From the NCBI GenBank assembly GCA_003520455.1, contig DOUV01001087.1:1-11486 (forward strand): a DNA stretch of 11,486 nt, written 5' to 3'. Made by a program: the position numbers and the translations under genes. A model generated the notes under the pieces. That model did no database searches. It was not told the origin of the DNA and saw only the letters and a list, made by a program, of their open reading frames with translations. Positions 1 through 6,910 of the stretch are shown piece by piece; within the stretch, counting starts at the first letter, position 1; every line of letters starts with the position of its first letter. Source of the DNA: Chloroflexota bacterium (GTDB taxonomy: Bacteria; Chloroflexota; Anaerolineae; Ardenticatenales; Ardenticatenaceae).

Positions 1-615
1 ACCGATCAGCGGCCCTGCGAGCGGCAGGAGCGCCCGCAGGCGAACCATCGGGCTCCCCTCGGTGCGCAGCCCGCGCGCCCGTTGCGCGTCGAGAATCGCG
101 GTGGCACGGGCCTGCATCCGAGGCAGCAGTTGGATCGCTGCGATGACCAGGTAGCTGATCTCACGCGGCAGTCCAACCCTGTTGAGCGCCAGTGCCAGGT
201 CGGTGGGCTGGGTGCTGAGGAGCAGCAGCAGCGTCGCCCCGGTGAGCAAAAAGAGCCGGCCGGCGATCTGCGCCGCGAAGAGCAACCCCTCCAACTTGAG
301 GCCGAAGGGGCCGAGGCGCCAGAGCACCTGCTCGGCGCCCGGAAAAAAGAATCCCTGAACCAGGACCAACGAGAGAAAGATCGGCGCCAGAATGAAGACC
401 AGCCGCCGGGTCCAGAGCCGGAGCGTCTCTGCGCCGTCGAGCGCGACGAGACCGGCAACCCCCAGCCCGAGCAGTGATGCCAGTAGCGGAACGCCCCGAA
501 CCACCAGGAGGTTAGCAAAGCCCAGCATGAACGCTGCCACCGTCAACGCCAGCTTGGTCAGAGGATGCCAGCGGTGCAGCAAACCATCGCCGGGCAGATA
601 GAGGCCGGTCTCCAT
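1..615 (-). CDS. ecfT: ECF transporter transmembrane component EcfT (partial, cut by window edge)
   Basis: This is the scaffold subunit of an energy-coupling factor (ECF) vitamin importer: it sits in the membrane and links a substrate-binding S component to two ABC ATPases. The frame is open for 205 residues and runs off the window at base 1, so the C-terminus is missing. It begins METGLYLPGDGLLHRWHPLT, the usual EcfT/CbiQ opening, and has hydrophobic stretches near residues 21-60, 71-91 and 110-135. The STQPTDLALAL segment (134-144) is typical. The ARG coupling motif that contacts the ATPases is visible at 180-182 in AQRARGLR; the second expected XRX motif would lie past the edge. ATG at 615 is the only start before an in-frame stop at 627-625; its ribosome site is poor. 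It starts 46 bases after the S component ends, consistent with one operon. Family assignment is firm; which compound it moves depends on the S component. Confidence 0.9.
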   Translation of the reverse strand, partial: METGLYLPGDGLLHRWHPLTKLALTVAAFMLGFANLLVVRGVPLLASLLGLGVAGLVALDGAETLRLWTRRLVFILAPIFLSLVLVQGFFFPGAEQVLWRLGPFGLKLEGLLFAAQIAGRLFLLTGATLLLLLSTQPTDLALALNRVGLPREISYLVIAAIQLLPRMQARATAILDAQRARGLRTEGSPMVRLRALLPLAGPLIG

Positions 616-661
616 GTCACAGGATCACGTTCAGGCGCCTGGTCCGCGACACTCGGTCCGC

Positions 662-1267
662 TCACCCCACCAGTGGCCGGCGCCGGGTGATGTAGCGCTC
701 GCCGAGTGGAAAGCGCGTGAGCAACCGGCGGGAGAGGCCCTTGATGATCAGCCAGACGATCAGGTAGGTGACAATCTTATCGAGCGGGTCGGAGACGGTT
801 CCTTGCAGGAAGTTCGCAGTGATGATGCTCCCGGTAAAGTTCTGGAAAATGGCGACGAGCGCATCGGTGCCGGCCCCAGTGACGCCGCCGAAGACGTAGG
901 CCGCGATTGGCGCACTGATCGCGGCGCTGATGAGCCCGGTGAGCAACCCGACAAGCGCCGCCTGATACCAGCGCTTCAGCCAGCCGGCGCGGCTCGCCAG
1001 TCCGGCAATCAGTCCGATCACGAATGCGACCGGCGCGAACCAGATGATCCCGGAGTTGGGAAAGATCACCTGCCAGATGATGTTGGAGAGCAGTCCCGTG
1101 AGCGCGCCCGCCAGTGGGCCGGCCAGGGAACCGACCAGGACGGTGCCGATAGAATCCAGGTAGAACGGCAGCTTGAGGACATTCTGCACGAGCTGGCCAA
1201 GCACAATATTGATGACGATCGCGAGCGGCATCAATGCCAGGGTTACCGTGTTGAATCGACCATTCAT
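662..1267 (-). CDS. ECF transporter S component, candidate queuine/queuosine-precursor importer
   Basis: A 201-residue, very hydrophobic protein with about six membrane segments (roughly 6-30, 38-60, 74-92, 102-128, 135-152, 162-178) and a basic tail, matching the size and layout of ECF substrate-binding subunits. The stretch with LDSIGTVLVGSLAGPLAG (37-54) followed by a TGLLSN turn is characteristic of these S components. The start at ATG 1267 is fixed by AGGAGG four bases upstream; the same frame is open further upstream but lacks that support. It is followed by ecfT and preceded by tgt and the Qng1 gene, so I infer a substrate related to queuine, in the manner of the predicted queuosine-precursor S components QueT and QrtT. 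I cannot confirm membership of either family from the sequence; riboflavin, thiamine-precursor or other S specificities remain possible. Confidence refers to the ECF S-component assignment, not the substrate. Confidence 0.8.
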   Translation of the reverse strand: MNGRFNTVTLALMPLAIVINIVLGQLVQNVLKLPFYLDSIGTVLVGSLAGPLAGALTGLLSNIIWQVIFPNSGIIWFAPVAFVIGLIAGLASRAGWLKRWYQAALVGLLTGLISAAISAPIAAYVFGGVTGAGTDALVAIFQNFTGSIITANFLQGTVSDPLDKIVTYLIVWLIIKGLSRRLLTRFPLGERYITRRRPLVG

Positions 1268-1309
1268 GGTGCCTCCTGATAAGGGTCGAGTCGAAGAGAG
1301 TGTAGCTCG

Positions 1310-1338
1310 ATTATAACCGATGCCCGACGGAGGGCGAA
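1310..1338 (-). promoter_or_regulatory. Possible promoter ahead of the ECF S component
   Basis: The minus strand has a perfect TATAAT at 1315-1310, 42 bases before the S-component start. Seventeen bases upstream lies TTCGCC (1338-1333), a poor -35 box. It is the only good -10 hexamer in the 237-base gap after tgt, so the transporter genes may have their own start in addition to read-through from tgt. Confidence 0.4.
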
Positions 1339-1357
1339 AGCCGGGGAACAAGTGAGC

Positions 1358-1372
1358 CGCCGGTAACCGGCG
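1358..1372. other. 15-base palindrome CGCCGGTAACCGGCG
   Basis: Perfect 7-base arms around one central base, in the gap between tgt and the ECF S component, just upstream of the possible promoter. It could be an operator, or part of the folded leader described in the findings. It has no T tract on either side, so it is not a convincing terminator. Confidence 0.35.
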
Positions 1373-1504
1373 CGTGTAATGCGGGCCTCGCACACCCACT
1401 GACGAGGGCGCTGCCGACAATTACCTGACGGATGTTCTAGATAGGGGTCGCATACCACGTGAGGATGCTTGTTGTCCCGGGTCAATCCGGCTGGCGGAGC
1501 GGCC

Positions 1505-2797
1505 TTACGCTTCTGTCGCTGCCGCCCGGGCTGCCGCGGCCGGTTCGAGCCACGCCGCCTTCAACGCACTGAAACGCCCCTCACGCAGCGCTGCTCGGAT
1601 CTCGCGCATCAGATCGGCCATGAACTGCAGGTTGTGGATGGTGGCGAGCGTGTAGGCCAGCAACTCCTCGGCGCGGAACAGATGGTGCAGGTAGGCGCGG
1701 GAGAAGCTCTGGCAGGTATAGCACCCGCAGTACTCCACGACGGGTCGCTCGTCGTACTTGAAGCGCGCGTTGCGGATGTTGAGGCGGAACTTCGGGAGTG
1801 TCTGGCCGTCGAGGGTACGCGCCAGCAGCGCGGCGTTGCGTGCGTTACGCGTCGGCGCCACACAATCGAAGGTGTCCACTCCCCGCGCGACCACCTCGAA
1901 GATGTCTGGGATCTCGCCGATGCCGAGGAGGTGGCGCGGCCGGTCGTCGGGCAGATGGGGTATGATCCATTCGAGGATCTGGTGCATGTCAGCCTTGGTG
2001 GTGCCGAGGTTGCCACCGATGGCGATCCCGTCGAAGGGGAGGTTGGCTACGAACTCGGCCGATTTGAGGCGCAGATCCTCGTGAGCACCGCCTTGGACGA
2101 TGCCGTAGAGTGCCTGGGCGCCGCCGTAGCGGGGCTCGCTGTTCTGGAAGTAGGCCAGCGAGCGCCGCGCCCAGCGGTGGGTGCGCTCGAGCGCCTCGGC
2201 CTCGTAGGACTTCGGGTGCAACGGCGAGGTACACTCGTCGAACGCCAGGATCATGTCGGCGCCAAGTTGCCGCTGAATTTCGATGCTCTTCTCAGCGCTG
2301 AACTCATGCAGCGAGCCATCGATGTGGCTCTTGAAGGTCACGCCCTCCTCCCGGATTGTGACGAGGGGCACCTGAGCCTGTTCGCCGCCGCGCCGGCGCG
2401 CGCTGCCCTCCGCCTCAACCTGGAGGCCGCCGGCCTCACCCGGGAAGATGTTGGAGATCTTGCCGACGCCGTGCTCGATCCCCGCCCCGAGGCTGAAGAC
2501 CTGGAACCCACCCGAGTCGGTCAGAATTGGCCGGTCCCACTGCATGAAGCGGTGGAGCCCGCCCAGCCTGGCAACCACACCGGCACCGGGGCGCAGATAG
2601 AGATGGTAGGTGTTGGCAAAGATCACCTGAATCCCCGCCGCCCGCAATTGGTCGGGCGTGACCGCCTTGACGGTGGCCTGGGTGCCGACGGCCACAAACG
2701 CGGGTGTCTCGATAATACCATGGGGCGTCTGGTAGCGGGCCACGCGGGCCGCACCGTCGCGATGGGTGATGTCGAATGCGAAGCCAGGTTGATTCAT
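1505..2797 (-). CDS. tgt: tRNA-guanine transglycosylase
   Basis: Tgt exchanges guanine at wobble position 34 of GUN-anticodon tRNAs for preQ1 or, in some organisms, queuine. Residue numbers count from an upstream in-frame ATG at 2836 (443 residues). I prefer ATG 2797 (430 residues, beginning MNQPGFAFDITHRDG) because family members start there; the upstream ATG has AAGGAG with no spacing. Visible residues are D107 in TDSGGFQVFSL, D200 in AFDEC, Q248 in GIVQGG, the presumed nucleophile D324 in DTFDCVAPTRNARN, and zinc ligands C370, C372, C375 and H401. Two oddities: the segment between VFSL (113-116) and EEGVTF (163-168) is about 46 residues, far longer than in enterobacterial enzymes, and the substrate-pocket loop reads IGGNLGTTK (273-281) where bacterial enzymes usually have GGL-x-VGE. 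Neighbours are a Qng1 gene upstream and ECF transporter genes downstream. Function is certain; the base it accepts is not. Confidence 0.96.
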   Translation of the reverse strand: MNQPGFAFDITHRDGAARVARYQTPHGIIETPAFVAVGTQATVKAVTPDQLRAAGIQVIFANTYHLYLRPGAGVVARLGGLHRFMQWDRPILTDSGGFQVFSLGAGIEHGVGKISNIFPGEAGGLQVEAEGSARRRGGEQAQVPLVTIREEGVTFKSHIDGSLHEFSAEKSIEIQRQLGADMILAFDECTSPLHPKSYEAEALERTHRWARRSLAYFQNSEPRYGGAQALYGIVQGGAHEDLRLKSAEFVANLPFDGIAIGGNLGTTKADMHQILEWIIPHLPDDRPRHLLGIGEIPDIFEVVARGVDTFDCVAPTRNARNAALLARTLDGQTLPKFRLNIRNARFKYDERPVVEYCGCYTCQSFSRAYLHHLFRAEELLAYTLATIHNLQFMADLMREIRAALREGRFSALKAAWLEPAAAARAAATEA

Positions 2798-2973
2798 CTG
2801 GACCGTCCGTTGTCCCTTGTCTCTTTCAGAGACCATCTCCTTGTCCGAACGTTACCACGAAACGACTGAAGCCTGAACCGTGATGACGCGAAGAGCAGGG
2901 GGATTTTCGAGTTCCGCACCCGCCAAAGGACGTCGATGCCACTCGGCCGCTGCGCTCGTTGGCTGCTTTGTGG

Positions 2974-3906
2974 TTAGTAAAAGATCGTCAGCGTCCGGTG
3001 ATGCGGTTTGAGCTCGCGCTGGCGCGCCTCGCCCTCCTGCCAGAGGAGCCAATCGAGCGTCAGGCTGGTCAGTGGGTGCCCCCGCCCCTCGAGGTGCTCG
3101 CGCAGCAGTTCCACCGCCTGGACCGTCGCCGCCCGAAGTTCAACCTCGAAGTCGCTCCCCGCTGGAATCAGACGACCGGTATCGACGGCTGCAGCCAGAC
3201 GCGGACCGTAGCGGAGAACGCGACGCTCGCGCAGGAGTTGGGGCACACGGTAGTCGGCAAACATGGTCAGGTCGCCGATATCGTCGAAGCTCCCCCACAA
3301 TTCGCCGGCGAAGCTCCCCCACAGGTCGCCAACGAAAATCTGGGCACGCTTGTAGAAGAAGATTTGCTTCCCCTCGTAAATAGCGTGGTCGCGAAAACCG
3401 GGGAACTCGGCCGCAACCAGCGCCACCAGCGCGGCCGCCGACCCGTGGGCGGCTTCGACCAATGCGGCGGCCTGGCCACCCCATCGCTCGTCGAGTACTG
3501 CCCCCGCCTCGCGCAGCAGGCGCACCCGCTCGTCCAGGAGTGGCAACGCGCCCCCCAGCCGGCCGGTCAGCTCCGCTCCCGTCAGGCGGCTCAACCTGTC
3601 GGCGTCGAGCCAGCCGGGATCCTGGTCGGTCGCCCGTTTGAGGGCCAGTGCCAGGCGCTGGTAGTCCCACTCGGGTGCCGGCCAGAAACAAAAGTTTAAT
3701 GTATCGAGTACCAGCAAGTACTGCACCGTGAGAGGGCCACCGTCCCGGAAGTGATGCACGTCATCCCACCCGGCGGGCCGGCGCCTGTGGTCGGCCAGCT
3801 CGCGGGCCACACGCTCGACAGCCAACGGGTCGATGTGAACGTGCCGCGCCAGGCGCACGACCGCGCCCGTCGTAGCGCGGACGGCCGTCAAAGGATTGAT
3901 GGGCAC
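2974..3906 (-). CDS. Queuosine 5'-phosphate N-glycosylase/hydrolase (Qng1, DUF2419 family)
   Basis: Qng1 cleaves queuosine 5'-phosphate to free the base queuine for re-use; the family is known mainly from eukaryotes (human QNG1/C9orf64), with some bacterial members. The 310-residue protein carries the recognisable blocks in order: LDTLNFCFWP (67-76), EFPGFRD (167-173), FYKRAQIFVGDLW (184-196), DLTMFADYRVPQ (212-223), LDWLLW (284-289) and a C-terminal HHRTLTIFY (302-310). Length matches the human protein (about 340). A TTG at 3924 would add six residues, but GTG 3906 has GGAGGC seven bases upstream, which decides the start. Residues 193-208 are a tandem duplication (GDLWGSFA then GELWGSFD). 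The next gene is tgt, 137 or more bases downstream; the upstream lipoprotein gene ends 54 bases before. Family assignment is strong; the reaction is known from the family, and cytosolic location is inferred from the lack of signal or membrane segments. Confidence 0.93.
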   Translation of the reverse strand: MPINPLTAVRATTGAVVRLARHVHIDPLAVERVARELADHRRRPAGWDDVHHFRDGGPLTVQYLLVLDTLNFCFWPAPEWDYQRLALALKRATDQDPGWLDADRLSRLTGAELTGRLGGALPLLDERVRLLREAGAVLDERWGGQAAALVEAAHGSAAALVALVAAEFPGFRDHAIYEGKQIFFYKRAQIFVGDLWGSFAGELWGSFDDIGDLTMFADYRVPQLLRERRVLRYGPRLAAAVDTGRLIPAGSDFEVELRAATVQAVELLREHLEGRGHPLTSLTLDWLLWQEGEARQRELKPHHRTLTIFY

Positions 3907-3912
3907 TTTCTC

Positions 3913-3918
3913 GCCTCC
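3913..3918 (-). promoter_or_regulatory. Ribosome binding site of the Qng1 gene
   Basis: GGAGGC on the minus strand, followed by six bases and GTG at 3906-3904. It overlaps the codons just after the alternative TTG start at 3924, and so argues for the GTG start. Confidence 0.7.
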
Positions 3919-3960
3919 AGCCAACGTTTGAACGTCCGAACGGTTGAATCGTTCACCCCT

Positions 3961-5340
3961 TCAGGGTCCCCACCATCCTACTTTGTAGAGTACCCCACCG
4001 CTGCGACCATCGGCCCGCCCGAAGTCAGCGACCCAGAGAGCCCCGTCGCGCGGGTCCACCAGAACGTCCAGCGGGTGGGCGAAGCCGGTGGCGAAGGGTT
4101 GCACGGTCCAATCGCCGGGATAGACGACCACGACCTGCTGGCCAGCGGGTTTGTCGGCAAAGGCCGAGCCCCACTGGGCGATGAAGATCGCGCCCTGATA
4201 GGCCGCCGGGAAGCGCCGGTCGGTGTAGACGGTTAACCCATCCGAAGAGCTGTGGCTCGCCAGGGTCACCACGGGCGCGAGTGTGCCCTCACAGGCGCCG
4301 GGCACACTCGCCTGCCCGACTCCGAAGCAGCCTGGCCAACCGTAGTCGCCCCCCTGCTCGATACGGTTCAGCTCATCGGGCTGGCCCTCGGGCACGTCGC
4401 CGCCGTTGTCGGTCGCCCAGAGTTGGCCCGCGGCGTCGAATGCCAGACCGTAGGGGTTCCGTAGACCGCTGGCATAGAGCTCCAGGTCCGAGCCATCGGC
4501 ATTGAGGCGCAGAATCCCCGCTTGCAACTGGGGTCGCTGGCCGCTCTCGCCCATGTCGTCCACCGAACCCGTCGCGACGTAGAGCTTCCCATCGGGGCCA
4601 AACTCGACGTCGTCTGTCGAGTGGCGGCCCACCGACAACCCGTCGAGTACCTTATCACGGCCCTCGAACTGACCGTCGCCGTCGGCATCCACCAGACGGT
4701 CCACTCCCCCGAGGCGGCTGACGTACAGCCCGTGGGTGGCGGGCTCGAAGGCCAGCCCAAGCGGGGTTACCAGACCGGTCGCAACCGTCACCGGCCGCTC
4801 CGCGCTCTGCGCGTCGCCTCCGAAGCTCATGATCGCCCCGTTGAGCGTCGCGACATAGAGCCTGCCGTCGGGACCCCACGCCAGAGCCGTCGGTGGGTCC
4901 GGGACCTCGCCCCAGCGCCAGGCGTGAAAGCCAGGCGGAACGGTAATCTCAGACGCGACGCCCGGCAGGGATCCTTGAAGCGTCGGCGTGGTCGCAGGGA
5001 GGTGGGCCGTTGGGGTGGCAACGAGGGCGGGGCTGGTGGCTGTCGCGGTCGCCGGAGCGGCCGTCCCCGTTGCAGTCGGAACTGTGGCCGTGGCCGTCGG
5101 ACTGGCGACCGGCGTAGCCGTCGCTGTGAGGGCGTCATGCCCGGACACCGCCGGCCTAGCGGACGAGAGCTGATCCACCCGCGTCGGTGGAGTGGTGACT
5201 GTGGCGAGCGGCGGAGTGGTGGCGGTCGGTGTCACTGTGGGTGCAGCGCCGGGGTGGCAGGCGCCGAGCCCGAGGCCAAGCAACATGGCTGGCAGCAGCC
5301 ACCGAACCGAACGGGGGAAGGAAACGCCGAGTCTGATCAT
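3961..5340 (-). CDS. Glucose/sorbosone dehydrogenase-like beta-propeller lipoprotein
   Basis: A 459-residue exported protein. The N-terminus has basic residues, a hydrophobic core and lipobox LGAC with C28, so it should be lipidated on the outer face of the membrane. Residues 29-125 are a Thr/Pro/Ala-rich, low-complexity stalk. The rest is a six-bladed propeller of the soluble PQQ sugar-dehydrogenase type: PPTALAWGPDGRLYVAT (149-165), RHSTDDVEFGPDGKLYVATGS (239-259), GLRNPYGLAFDAAGQLWATDNG (292-313) and GGDYGWPGC (330-338). A DADGDGQFEG loop (218-227) looks able to bind calcium. H240 and R294-N295 fit the usual catalytic and cofactor positions, but PQQ use cannot be proven from sequence and the sugar is unknown. 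The ATG start overlaps the stop of the small membrane-protein gene as ATGA, suggesting translational coupling; it has no good ribosome site of its own. Confidence 0.88.
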   Translation of the reverse strand: MIRLGVSFPRSVRWLLPAMLLGLGLGACHPGAAPTVTPTATTPPLATVTTPPTRVDQLSSARPAVSGHDALTATATPVASPTATATVPTATGTAAPATATATSPALVATPTAHLPATTPTLQGSLPGVASEITVPPGFHAWRWGEVPDPPTALAWGPDGRLYVATLNGAIMSFGGDAQSAERPVTVATGLVTPLGLAFEPATHGLYVSRLGGVDRLVDADGDGQFEGRDKVLDGLSVGRHSTDDVEFGPDGKLYVATGSVDDMGESGQRPQLQAGILRLNADGSDLELYASGLRNPYGLAFDAAGQLWATDNGGDVPEGQPDELNRIEQGGDYGWPGCFGVGQASVPGACEGTLAPVVTLASHSSSDGLTVYTDRRFPAAYQGAIFIAQWGSAFADKPAGQQVVVVYPGDWTVQPFATGFAHPLDVLVDPRDGALWVADFGRADGRSGGVLYKVGWWGP

Positions 5341-5456
5341 TTCTGCTGCTGTCCAGGTCCCGGTGAAGAGTCAGGCTTTCCGGCCCCTAATGTGATCCCA
5401 ATCAACACCGTGCCGAGAACTGCCAGGCCAAACCACAACACGAGCCCGCCCACCAC
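5337..5456 (-). CDS. Small single-helix membrane protein, 39 residues, unknown function
   Basis: A short frame beginning GTG GTG at 5456, preceded at a short spacing by AAGGTGA, a good match to the anti-Shine-Dalgarno complement. The product has one hydrophobic helix (about residues 3-25, VGGLVLWFGLAVLGTVLIG onward) and a polar tail rich in Pro, Gly and Gln ending QQQK. Its stop TGA overlaps the ATG of the propeller lipoprotein gene in a four-base ATGA junction, a common sign of co-translation. The frame is open upstream to a TGA near 5533, so a longer product from GTG 5507 is possible, but that start lacks a ribosome site. I do not recognise the family. Support comes from the ribosome site, the coherent membrane helix and the overlap; it could still be a chance frame. 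Confidence 0.55.
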   Translation of the reverse strand: MVGGLVLWFGLAVLGTVLIGITLGAGKPDSSPGPGQQQK

Positions 5457-5515
5457 CTGGTCACCTTCACTGTGGAGAGCCCCTCGTACACGGGAACCAA
5501 CCCTCACTACGGCAA

Positions 5516-5550
5516 CGTGGGGCCGGACGCTTCAGCGCCTCGGCCCCACG
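5516..5550 (-). terminator. Strong hairpin downstream of icd, probable transcription terminator
   Basis: Ten perfect GC-rich base pairs (CGTGGGGCCG with CGGCCCCACG), a single bulged A, a further five pairs including one G-U, and a UGAA tetraloop. It begins about 40 bases after the icd stop. No run of Ts follows on the minus strand, so it may stop transcription inefficiently or act as an mRNA 3' stabiliser. Confidence 0.55.
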
Positions 5551-5590
5551 CGAATGTGATGATTGTCGACTCGCCGCGACCGGCCGGCAG

Positions 5591-6847
5591 CTACATGCGG
5601 TCCGCCGCGGCTTGAGCGAAGGCGCTGGATTTGACCTCCCTGGCGCCCTCCATCTGCCGAGCCAAATCGTAGGTGACGATCTTGTCACTGATCGCCGCGG
5701 AAACCCCTCTGTTGACCAACTCGGCCGCCTCGTCCCAGCCAAGGTGCTCCAGCATCATCGCGCCCGAGAGGATCAGGGCGGTCGGATTCACTTTGTCCTG
5801 GCCGGCGTATTTCGGCGCAGTCCCGTGGACCGCCTCGAAAACAGCAACGGTGTCCCCCATGTTGGCGCCGTGGGCGATGCCCAGCCCGCCGACCTGCGCG
5901 GCCGCTGCGTCGGAGAGGTAGTCGCCGTTGAGGTTGGGCAGCGCCAGAACGGAGTACTCATCCGTGCGAGTGAGCAGCTGCTGCAGCATGTTGTCGGCAA
6001 TGCGGTCCTTGACTACGACCTTGCCGTTGCGCTTGCCGTTGTACGGCGCCTGCCAGAGTTGGTCCTCGGTGATGGTTTCGTCGGCGAACTCCTCGCACGC
6101 CAGTTCGTAGCCCCAATCTCGGAAGGCGCCCTCCGTAAACTTCATGATATTGCCCTTGTGAATCAGCGTGACGCTCTCCTGGCCTCGGCGGATAGCATAC
6201 TCGATCGCCTTGCGGATCAGGCGCTTCGACTTGCGCTCGCTGATAGGCTTGATCCCGACGCCGATCGACGCAGCATCCTGGTCCTCGATGGCCTTGACAC
6301 CCATCTCCTCTTTCAGGAAGCGGACGACCCTCTCCGCTTCGGCAGTCCCCGCCTTCCACTCGATCCCGGCATAGACGTCCTCGGTCGCCTCGCGGAAAAG
6401 AATCATGTGCATCTTCTCAGGATGCTTGACAGGGCTGGGCAGACCGGGAATATAGTGTACCGGGCGAACATTGGCGTAGAGGTCGAGGTTCTGGCGAATG
6501 GCCACGTTCAGCGAACGGATCCCGCCACCGATTGGGGTCGTCAGGGGGCCTTTGATCCCGACGTGGTAGTAGGTGAACGCATCGAGGGTCTCGCGTGGTA
6601 ACCACTCGTTGAAACCCTCCAGCGCTCGCTCACCCGCGAAGACCTCAACCCATGCGATTTTGCGCTCGCCCTTGTAGGCCTTGGCGACGGCGGCGGCGAT
6701 CACGTGGAGGGTGGCGGGCGTCACGTCGACGCCGATACCATCACCCATGATGAAGGGGATGATGGGATAGTCGGGTACGACAAGGGTGGCACCATCATAG
6801 GTGATACGCTGGCCCTCACGAGGCGGAGTGAAGGTAGTAAAGTTCAC
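5591..6847 (-). CDS. icd: NADP-dependent isocitrate dehydrogenase
   Basis: Oxidatively decarboxylates isocitrate to 2-oxoglutarate in the citric acid cycle, making NADPH in the cytosol. The 418-residue protein aligns end to end with the E. coli enzyme (416). Substrate residues are all present: S112 and N114 in [14 protein letters not shown]118, R128, R152, Y159, K231, and metal-binding D285, D309 and D313. NADP rather than NAD use is indicated by K346-Y347 in [10 protein letters not shown]353, Y393 and R397. S112 corresponds to the serine that E. coli phosphorylates, but no kinase gene is visible here. Translation starts at GTG 6847, six bases after an AGAGGAG ribosome site. It has 171 bases of non-coding DNA upstream that contain a hairpin sequence resembling one near the glycosyltransferase, and a strong hairpin downstream, so it is probably its own transcription unit. 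Confidence 0.97.
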   Translation of the reverse strand: MNFTTFTPPREGQRITYDGATLVVPDYPIIPFIMGDGIGVDVTPATLHVIAAAVAKAYKGERKIAWVEVFAGERALEGFNEWLPRETLDAFTYYHVGIKGPLTTPIGGGIRSLNVAIRQNLDLYANVRPVHYIPGLPSPVKHPEKMHMILFREATEDVYAGIEWKAGTAEAERVVRFLKEEMGVKAIEDQDAASIGVGIKPISERKSKRLIRKAIEYAIRRGQESVTLIHKGNIMKFTEGAFRDWGYELACEEFADETITEDQLWQAPYNGKRNGKVVVKDRIADNMLQQLLTRTDEYSVLALPNLNGDYLSDAAAAQVGGLGIAHGANMGDTVAVFEAVHGTAPKYAGQDKVNPTALILSGAMMLEHLGWDEAAELVNRGVSAAISDKIVTYDLARQMEGAREVKSSAFAQAAADRM

Positions 6848-6910
6848 AGATTGCTCCTCTTTGGATCTTGAATTTCAGATCGCTCTTGTTCGGATCGACT
6901 GTATGAGGGA

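Noticed and set aside
6..518. 170-codon minus-strand frame rich in Ser, Trp and Arg
   Set aside because: Out-of-frame shadow of ecfT, whose true frame is open from 615 to the window edge and carries the EcfT motifs.
1411..1433. Minus-strand sequence faintly like the SRP RNA apical loop (GTCAGG then GGCAGC)
   Set aside because: The GNAR-type tetraloop and the GGAAGCAGC side of the symmetric loop are missing.
1478..1500. Plus-strand GGGTCAATCC, reminiscent of a tRNA T arm
   Set aside because: The TTC of the T loop is absent and no acceptor or anticodon stem can be drawn.
1469..2869. 466-codon plus-strand open frame opposite tgt
   Set aside because: It is the antisense shadow of an unmistakable tgt gene in high-GC DNA; the product matches no family.
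4522..5559. 345-codon plus-strand open frame
   Set aside because: Antisense to the propeller lipoprotein; rich in Arg and Gly as expected from reversed Thr/Pro/Ala codons.
5612..6601. 329-codon plus-strand open frame opposite icd
   Set aside because: Antisense shadow of icd, whose catalytic and cofactor residues are all present on the minus strand.
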